Positions 17,326 through 22,700 of a stretch of 22,700 bases of DNA are shown here, one piece after another. Within the stretch, counting starts at the first letter, position 1; every line of letters begins with the position of its first letter. The translations under genes were made by a program, and so were the position numbers. The stretch covers positions 1-22,700 of the forward strand of contig JALLAP010000626.1 of assembly GCA_036939355.1 (NCBI GenBank). The letters are read 5' to 3'. Under the pieces are notes generated by a model that had not been told where the DNA came from, did no database searches, and saw only the letters and a program-made list of their open reading frames with translations. Source of the stretch: Thalassiosira profunda (taxonomy: Eukaryota; Bacillariophyta; Thalassiosirophyceae; Thalassiosirales; Thalassiosiraceae).

Positions 17326-18336
17326 ATGCTGCAATCTGCTGCCTCCCTCGCCCTCTTCCTGGCCACCGGCCGCGCGCCTCTGGCCGCCGCCTTCTCTTCC
17401 GTCGCCATCGCCAGGCCTGGGAGTATCGTCTCTACCCAGCTCCACTATCGCTCGCTCCACCACGGCCCCGACGTCGAGCCCCTCTCCGACGCGGAGAGGC
17501 TGGGAGCCGACTCCACCAAGATGGCAAGGGACAAGATCCGCCACTACGGACCCAGCTGCTTCGCCGAGTACGCCGAGTCTCCCCACGCCGAGTTCGACGG
17601 CGGGGACAGCGAGATGGGCCTCTCCGGCGACGGGACTCTTGGCCTGCGCAAGATCGGCGTCGACGTGTCGCCCCACCTCGCGTGGACGTCCCATGCCAAG
17701 ATGGACGGCCGCCTGGACGAGAGTGTGGAGGTCTTGAGTGCGAGCTACGCTGAAGAGCTCCTTCAGAACAATCCGAGCCTGGACGCCGTGCGTGCCCAGC
17801 AGCTCGAGAACTTTGCCATGCAGAATGAGATCGCCAGGGCCAACCGGCACATGAGTGCATTGATCGAGGACAGCCAGGAGGGCTATTACATCCCTGAATA
17901 TGAGTACGGCGAGATTTACGAGGTAAGATTGCTGGACCCAATAACAACTGACACGTTGCAATGCATATCTCTCACCGGCTTCCTTCTCTCCTTGCAGGAC
18001 GAAGCAATCTTCTCCCACGAAGTCGAGGCGGGCGACGAGGTGGACGGCATCATCACGCTGAAAGCTCCGATCCACGGAGTGGCGGCCTATGACCTCTCTG
18101 TGCAGAATCCATACATCGGCTTTGCCAAATTCCGCGCGGCCTTCGTCGGAGACGACTCCAACGAGTGGTCCGTGACCCCTAACGATGGTTTTCTAAAGCA
18201 AAACGAGGCGACGCATTTCATCGTGCGGTACAATCCTCACCGCCCGGGCGCATCCAACGCGTACCTCGTCATCGAGACGGAAGACTTCAAGCAGACTTAC
18301 AAGGTCGTTGGAAGCACCGGCGAATACGAGTTTTGA
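17326..18336 (+). CDS. Plastid-targeted protein with ASH/MSP-like tail, two exons
   Basis: Exon 1 is 17326-17922 and exon 2 is 17998-18336. The 75-nt intron (GTAAGA...CCTTGCAG) is in frame and stop-free, so reading through would add 25 foreign residues; splicing gives 311 residues. The N-terminus is a signal peptide ending LAAAFSSVAIARPGS, with Phe23 at the predicted cleavage, followed by a Ser/Arg-rich transit region. This is the ASAFAP-type presequence of diatom plastid proteins. Residues about 45-195 are helical and hydrophilic. The C-terminal ~110 residues (DEVDGIITLKAP, then YDLSVQNPYIGFAKFRA, then FIVRYNPHRPGASNAYLVIE) resemble an immunoglobulin-like ASH/MSP beta-sandwich, usually a protein-interaction module. 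Function unknown. It shares its upstream region with the protease gene. Confidence 0.75.
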   Translation: MLQSAASLALFLATGRAPLAAAFSSVAIARPGSIVSTQLHYRSLHHGPDVEPLSDAERLGADSTKMARDKIRHYGPSCFAEYAESPHAEFDGGDSEMGLSGDGTLGLRKIGVDVSPHLAWTSHAKMDGRLDESVEVLSASYAEELLQNNPSLDAVRAQQLENFAMQNEIARANRHMSALIEDSQEGYYIPEYEYGEIYEVRLLDPITTDTLQCISLTGFLLSLQDEAIFSHEVEAGDEVDGIITLKAPIHGVAAYDLSVQNPYIGFAKFRAAFVGDDSNEWSVTPNDGFLKQNEATHFIVRYNPHRPGASNAYLVIETEDFKQTYKVVGSTGEYEF

Positions 18337-18525
18337 GCATCTGTTGCAACTGTAGGAAAGTGATCCGCGTCGCTTGACCCCCGAGGCACATGTAGATACC
18401 AAAGCGACAGGATCCCCAAATGTACACTTAGGAAGTAGAGAATGTTTGCCCGCTAGAGAGAAACCAACTGAACAAACGCTCTCTCACTCCCTCTCAACCC
18501 TCTAACCAACGACATTCAATACAAG
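18337..18525. other. Convergent 3' spacer
   Basis: A 189-bp gap between convergent stops, with GTTGCAAC eight bases after the plastid gene's stop region (TTGCAA at 18344). Nothing else was recognised. Confidence 0.35.
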
Positions 18526-19704
18526 TCACGGAGCAAAGTTGCTCCACGAATTATCATCATCGGCATTCCACCACTTCTCAGTAGGTGGAAAGAAATCTTC
18601 TGTTTCGTACTCGTAGCCAGGAGCTGGCCCTGACATCGTGTGTCTGGGCTCGTAGTCATCGGACACGAGCCGTTCGCCCCAAACTCGATCTTTGTATGCA
18701 AATCCCTCCATCCTCGGCGGGCATTCCTCGCGGCTGCGATGACTTTCGTAGAGCGAAGGATCTTCGTCCCACCACGGATCTCGGCGAGGGGTGCCCCCAA
18801 AGCCGGCGCCGCCCGCTTCTCGCCCGGCGTGGCGCTCACTCCACCTAGTCTGATCACTCTTTAGAGGTTCGTAATTGTGCTGGCTCCACCACCTCCCTCT
18901 AGCGTAGGGAGACGAATGGCTGGACGCATACCCGTCAAACCCATTGCATCGCGGCTGATAACTGTGTTCATTCTCATACCACATCCGCTCCCTTGGTTGA
19001 CGATTTCCGTAGCGGATCCGATCGTAGTCCACGCGGTGCGGGTCCCTGCGACGAGACTCCTCCGAATTGACCACCGATCGTTTCACCCTTTGGCCATCCT
19101 CGTAGACTGTATACTCGAACACCTCCTCGTTCTCCCTTCGTTTGAGAATGTCGTACGCCGCGTTAATCCGTGCAAAATCCCGGTTGGCGCTTTGTCGCTC
19201 TTCATCTGACGCGTCAGGGCCAACGGCGGCGTCGGGATGATATATCTTGACGAGGCGCTTGTACGCGCGTCGGACGTCGTCAAAGGTGGCATCCAGGCTG
19301 ATGCCCAGGAGAAGATGAGGGTGGTTTGTATCGGGCAATGGTTTGGGCTTCGTGCCACTGGTGGAGGAGCCGTGCGCCTCGACAGGAGATCGCTCCTCGC
19401 CCACTATCTCCGCATCCTTGACGTCAACTGGCGGGCAATATACTGGCTCGCGCTCCATCGGAGGAGGCATACCGCCACGCACGCTGCCCATGAAGTCCTC
19501 GAGCTCTCTCGCCTGATGGCCATACATCACCTCCTGATCCATCAACTCCTGATCCATCAAGCTGTCATCGAAGTGCTCGTCGCGAGGAAAGGAGGAGGCA
19601 TCGATCGGGGGCACCGGTGGAGGAACGGGGACCTGCGGCGCGGAAAATAGAGTAAAGGCTCGGGCGGCGACGGCCGCCGCGGCCACGAGGGGGTTCACGA
19701 GCAT
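18526..19704 (-). CDS. J-domain (DnaJ/Hsp40-type) protein
   Basis: A 392-residue protein starting at ATG 19704. It opens with a short hydrophobic Ala/Val-rich stretch ending AARAFTLFSAP, which could be a signal or plastid presequence with an alanine-phenylalanine junction at 16-17. A Pro-rich linker and an acidic Met-rich region follow, including a duplicated LMDQE. The J domain spans about 129-192: HLLLGISLDATFDDVRRAYK, the invariant HPD at 156-158, and FARINAAYDIL. An intact HPD means it should stimulate the ATPase of an Hsp70 partner. There is no Gly/Phe region or zinc-finger domain, so it is a class C J-protein. The C-terminal half is rich in Arg, Trp, Tyr and Asp and is not recognised. 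Likely compartment is the plastid or the secretory pathway (inference). Confidence 0.8.
   Translation of the reverse strand: MLVNPLVAAAAVAARAFTLFSAPQVPVPPPVPPIDASSFPRDEHFDDSLMDQELMDQEVMYGHQARELEDFMGSVRGGMPPPMEREPVYCPPVDVKDAEIVGEERSPVEAHGSSTSGTKPKPLPDTNHPHLLLGISLDATFDDVRRAYKRLVKIYHPDAAVGPDASDEERQSANRDFARINAAYDILKRRENEEVFEYTVYEDGQRVKRSVVNSEESRRRDPHRVDYDRIRYGNRQPRERMWYENEHSYQPRCNGFDGYASSHSSPYARGRWWSQHNYEPLKSDQTRWSERHAGREAGGAGFGGTPRRDPWWDEDPSLYESHRSREECPPRMEGFAYKDRVWGERLVSDDYEPRHTMSGPAPGYEYETEDFFPPTEKWWNADDDNSWSNFAP
19531..19560 (-). repeat. Perfect 15-bp tandem duplication
   Basis: ctcctgatccatcaa occurs twice head-to-tail (19531-19545 and 19546-19560). It adds five residues in frame to the J-protein (LMDQE repeated). 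Confidence 0.85.
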
Positions 19705-20018
19705 GCTGGCCGATGCTTTGTGGGCTTTGTGGTTTGTGGTGCACCGTCATTTTGAATTTTGAGGGGGTGTGATTTAGCGAAAGTGTGTGTAGGCGAAAGA
19801 AGTGAAGAGCAATTGCTGGCCGGGAAGAGGTGTTCCTGGATCGATATCTCGCCCTTGCACTGCTTTGGTTTTCGTTGTGGAACAGGCGAAGCAGGACATC
19901 AATCAACTCGATGCATTCGGGAGCATTATTGCGGAGTTACAAAGCATTTCCGCATTATCAATACACACAGCAGCATCGGAGAGTTGCAAATACCGTCCTC
20001 CTCTCAGCATACTGCTCG
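19705..20018. other. Intergenic region upstream of the J-domain gene
   Basis: This 314-bp gap lies between two minus-strand genes, so it should hold the promoter of the J-domain gene and the 3' end of the plastid gene to the right. It contains TTGCAA at 19984, and the part next to 19704 is TG/GT-rich (repeated tttgtgg). Open frames here are short and unconvincing. Confidence 0.35.
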
Positions 20019-20903
20019 TCACAATCTATCGACCCAATCGCCGTACACCAAGTCTACCCGCACCTGCACCACCACCAGCCCTTCCTTCTCCCAGTCTCCG
20101 CCTCCTTTCTTCACGTTCGTGTCTGTCGGCGACAGGAATATCCGCAAGTTCTGGTCCGCGTACAGCACCCGTACCGTGCCCGTTCCCTCAATGGATAGAT
20201 CGAGCGAGAGGTTCTGGAAGAGAACGATCGATGCCCCAGTGACGGTGGCAGAATAGTCGTATGGCGTGGGCAGCAATGTCGATTGCCGATAGGAATCGTT
20301 GTTGAATAGCGATGCAAGCGCGCCAAATAGATTTCCATCTGATCCCTTGCCACTCGACTCCAACTCAACCGGCCCGTTCGATTTGCAGTTCCCCACCGCC
20401 TTCAGATAGAAGTTCTCCCCGGCGATCTCTGCATAATTGCAAAACGTCCCCTCGTCCCCATTTCCGAGCATATATTTTTGCCCCTTGACAGTTCTCCCTC
20501 CGATCCCAATCTTCTCCCACAGCGGCGTGTCTCCGATGAAGTGCACCGTTGCGAACAGCGGCCCGTCCATGCAGGTGGAAGGGTCGAACGACGATCGTGA
20601 TGCGATGAGGGTGCGCACAAGTGCATTGATCTCGTCGTCGGACGCAGACGCTGTAGATTGGGCTTTGGTCTCGAGGAGGCGGAGGAGCTCGGCCGATGCC
20701 TCTTTTGCTGATAAAGTTGCACCGGGCGTTGCAATTGCCGAAGCAGCGGCGCCGATGGAAGTGGAGGTTGACGCATGAGATGCCACGCTGCGGATCGATT
20801 GGCGTCGGTGCGCGGTGGAAGGTGGCGGTCGAATTGAGAATGCGCCGGCACAATTGACGAGCCCCGCGGCCAAGAGTGCGGATAGTATTACCGCTGACCT
20901 CAT
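20019..20903 (-). CDS. Plastid-targeted PAP/fibrillin-like conserved protein
   Basis: A 294-residue protein starting at ATG 20903. Residues 1-21 are a signal peptide ending NCAGAFSIRPP, with Phe22 at the cleavage and a following Ser/Thr/Arg-rich transit peptide, the classic diatom plastid presequence. The mature part has a helical segment (SAELLRLLETKAQS, EINALVRTLIASRSSF), then beta-rich motifs: CMDGPLFATVHFIGDTPLWE, GQKYMLGNGDEGTFCNYAEI, FYLKAVGNCKSNGPVE and, near the end, GTVRVLYADQNLRIFLSP and VVQVRVDLVYGDW. This recalls plastid lipid-associated (PAP/fibrillin) proteins and a related plant plastid family of unknown function. The lipocalin-like strands with a terminal LRI-x3-T..G..VVQ..V order support that fold. 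A ligand cannot be told from sequence. The presequence is the firmest part of the call. Confidence 0.7.
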   Translation of the reverse strand: MRSAVILSALLAAGLVNCAGAFSIRPPPSTAHRRQSIRSVASHASTSTSIGAAASAIATPGATLSAKEASAELLRLLETKAQSTASASDDEINALVRTLIASRSSFDPSTCMDGPLFATVHFIGDTPLWEKIGIGGRTVKGQKYMLGNGDEGTFCNYAEIAGENFYLKAVGNCKSNGPVELESSGKGSDGNLFGALASLFNNDSYRQSTLLPTPYDYSATVTGASIVLFQNLSLDLSIEGTGTVRVLYADQNLRIFLSPTDTNVKKGGGDWEKEGLVVVQVRVDLVYGDWVDRL

Positions 20904-21132
20904 ATGTGTAGATGTCGACTGCTTTGTCGAGGAAGCTCAGGAGGTGCACCTCGATCAGTGCTCAGGTAGGGGCGGCTTGGGAGAAAGCTAAGCGGCCCCC
21001 CAAGCTAGAGCCTCTCCTGTAGGTGCACGGAGGAATCAGTACAATTGGGAGCCGAAAACCTCTCCGCTAGCTCTCCCCCAAGAGTCGGCCCCCTGGGTGT
21101 GGCTGCAAGAGCTCGTGCTCATTAAACCGGCC
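20904..21132. promoter_or_regulatory. Divergent promoter with 12-bp palindrome
   Basis: This 229-bp gap separates divergent genes. It contains the perfect palindrome GAGGTGCACCTC (20941-20952), a second AGGTGCAC half at 21021-21028, and a 7-bp inverted repeat GCTTGGG (20975-20981) / CCCAAGC (20999-21005). These may be protein-binding sites; no factor can be named. Confidence 0.4.
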
Positions 21133-22078
21133 ATGCCGGGCGGCCGGAGGCTCCTCGTCATCCTCCTCGCTCTCGCGGCGGTAGCCTTTACGAGCATATT
21201 TCGTCTGATGGGTGCACTGTCGATTGATGGCAGTGATCTCACCGAGAGACGAATGGGCATAGAACCGATGCCGCTGCCACAACGACGTCCCAAACTCGCC
21301 GACGGGTGCTATCATGTCTTTCTGGACTTGGGTGCTAACCTCGGGGTGCACACGCGATTTCTTTTTGAGCCGTCGCTCTACCCCAAAGCGTGGATAGCGC
21401 GGAAGTTTTTCACGGCCCACTTCGGCCCGGAGGCCGTGAGAGAATAGGGACTTTTGCGCCTTCGCCTTCGAGCCAAATCCGGCCCACATTCCTAGGCACG
21501 AGGCAATGAGAGCGGCGTATTCTGCAATGGGTTGGCGGCATCACTTCATTTCTGCTGGCGTCGGGGATCGCGATGGAAACATGACGTTTTACCGCGTGGC
21601 AGACGACTTGGGGTACACGGCAATGCCCAAGAAAGGCTGCCTCGAGAATAATTGCCCCCGGCAGCAGGTGCCAGTGATTCGACTCAGCCATTGGATCGAT
21701 CGGGAGGTGCACGGTCGCAGGATACCGACACGCGCTTATGGAGGGAGGGGATATGTGGCCGGTCCCCGAGTGGTTGTGAAGATGGACATTGAGAACCTCG
21801 AATGGTTGGTATTTCCCGATCTGGTATCCACCGGGGTGCTGTGCCGGAACATCGACGCAGTCATTTCGGAATTCCATTGCACTCATTTGCATTGGCACAT
21901 GTACCCAATATCTTTTCCTGAGAGGAATTTGACGTTGCGGAATTACACCGAGGCCGAAGCTCTGAGGGATGGCATTCTCAAAGAGATCACGACCAGGAAT
22001 TGCAAAACCAGGATAGAGATGAGAGATGACGAAAGCCACGCCGACGACGGGATGCCTTGGCCCAAGCCACCGATATGA
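21133..22078 (+). CDS. FkbM-type methyltransferase, frameshifted
   Basis: The start is ATG 21133. Residues 5-24 (RRLLVILLALAAVAFTSIF) form a type II signal anchor, so the enzyme would face the Golgi or ER lumen. Motif I of SAM-dependent methyltransferases is CYHVFLDLGANLGVHTRF (59-76). The frame hits a TAG at 21445-21447. From 21440 the next frame is open and continues the same fold: RDFCAFAFEPNP, then a helix, then MGWRHHFISAGVGDRDGNMTFY, then VVVKMDIENLEWLVFPDL, the usual FkbM order. A one-base frameshift between about 21437 and 21447 therefore splits one gene. It may be a sequencing error or a true lesion. A 37-nt intron (21436-21472) would also restore the frame, but it is too short and would remove part of the conserved FEPNP. 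Members O-methylate sugars and other acceptors; the substrate here is unknown. Confidence 0.7.
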
Positions 22079-22293
22079 GAACTGATCCGGATAAGAATGT
22101 CTCAGTGAAAAGGAGTCTATATTCTACCGCAATTTTGGTTCTCCGCAGGTGGATTCAAGGTTATTTGCGTGATCCCTATCAAAATGTACAGAGCCCTCTG
22201 CCATTCATCTCCGTCACGCAAGCATTCCCCTGCTCTCATCAAATGTGCAATGAAATGGAGTGTCCTGCAAAAATTCCCTCGAGCTGAACTCCC
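22079..22293. other. Convergent 3' spacer
   Basis: A 215-bp gap between two convergent stops. No gene, TTGCAA site or clear signal was recognised. Confidence 0.35.
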
Positions 22294-22700
22294 TCAGCTT
22301 CTTCGTTCCTCCAGCCTGCTGGTTGATGTGTCAAAATCGCGCTCCAACAACGCCTTTCCTTCCTTCCCTGTGCAGAAGGCGATTTTCTCCAACGTCGCCG
22401 GATCAACAAAGTGTCGAATAATCCCCCAAAAGGACCGGAAGACCAGCGGCGGATCGCATATGTAAGCTCTGTACATCCTCTCCGGATAGTGGCCCTGCAG
22501 GATTGTCAGCGTGTGCTTTACCGTCGACATTGGTGGGGCATTCGTAAGCTTGAAGCCCTGGTAGCCGATCACGATGCACACCTTCTCTCTCCCCGAGGTT
22601 TTGCGGGTGCATGAAATCGCCCGCTCGAGGTGGTATACCAAATGGCGCATGTTGCTGATCTCGTTGTTGGAATTCTCCCTCCCCGGCGTGAGGTAAAGAA
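22294..22700 (-). CDS. CRAL-TRIO (SEC14-type) lipid-transfer protein, 5' partial
   Basis: The frame is open to the last base of the window, so the N-terminus lies to the right; about 134 residues are visible, ending at TGA 22296-22294. The visible part is the C-terminal half of a CRAL-TRIO domain. It has a beta strand VCIVIGYQGFKL, a helix TVKHTLTILQGHYPERMYRA, the strand and turn YICDPPLVFRSFWGIIRHFV, and DPATLEKIAFC. The HYPERM..AYICDPP..F..FW..I..F.DP.T..KI signature is diagnostic of SEC14-like proteins, which exchange phosphatidylinositol or other lipids between membranes. An internal ATG (22650) lies inside the domain and is not the start. The tail after the domain is short and charged. 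Confidence 0.88.
   Translation of the reverse strand, partial: LYLTPGRENSNNEISNMRHLVYHLERAISCTRKTSGREKVCIVIGYQGFKLTNAPPMSTVKHTLTILQGHYPERMYRAYICDPPLVFRSFWGIIRHFVDPATLEKIAFCTGKEGKALLERDFDTSTSRLEERRS

Noticed and set aside
17212..18075. 287-codon minus-strand frame opposite the plastid-targeted gene
   Set aside because: It spans the well-supported intron and presequence of the plus-strand gene and has no domain of its own.
21436..21472. A 37-nt intron in the methyltransferase gene
   Set aside because: It is half the length of the other introns here and would delete conserved residues just before PNP; a one-base frameshift explains the data better.

Overview
This is a gene-dense nuclear fragment from a photosynthetic eukaryote with secondary plastids, most likely a centric diatom of the Thalassiosira type (T. 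oceanica would fit, but that is inference). The evidence is short GT-AG introns (75-83 nt) in three genes, and several N-termini made of a signal peptide followed by an alanine-phenylalanine cleavage motif (ASAFAP-like, the diatom plastid signature). Families present are also typical of eukaryotes: an RNA polymerase I subunit, a SEC14-type CRAL-TRIO protein, a J-domain protein and a cytochrome b5 fusion. No rRNA, tRNA, CRISPR array or transposon was seen.

Layout from left to right: a large acidic protein of unknown function, cut by the window start (+, 3-4127); a cysteine-rich zinc-binding reading frame without a start (+, 4428-4787), preceded by a minus-strand gene remnant; a C3orf33/SNase-like membrane protein (-, 4806-6068); RNA polymerase I subunit RPA43/POLR1F (+, 6191-7309); a secreted or ER 2OG-oxygenase-like protein ending in RDEL (-, 7513-8937); a cytochrome b5 / FAD amine-oxidase-like fusion with a mitochondrial-type presequence (+, 9263-11888); an acidic protein whose C-terminus resembles the non-catalytic part of PDE12 (-, 12126-14672); an unknown protein with a presequence (+, 14989-15951); a membrane-anchored metzincin protease (three exons, -, 15669-16974); a plastid-targeted protein with a beta-sandwich tail (two exons, +, 17326-18336); a J-domain protein (-, 18526-19704); a plastid protein resembling PAP/fibrillin-type proteins (-, 20019-20903); a frameshifted FkbM-type methyltransferase (+, 21133-22078); and a CRAL-TRIO protein running off the end (-, 22294-22700).

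The genes do not form one pathway. Neighbours alternate strand almost perfectly, giving short shared divergent promoters and close or overlapping convergent ends. Two single-N positions (9860 and 16397) are each flanked by exact 72-bp duplicates. They look like scaffold-joining artefacts, and collapsing either one restores the broken reading frame. The most notable biology is the cytochrome b5-flavoprotein fusion, the RDEL-tailed oxygenase with an H-x-N metal motif, a cAMP/CO2-element-like cluster upstream of a plastid gene, and a strong excess of the palindrome TTGCAA in noncoding DNA.
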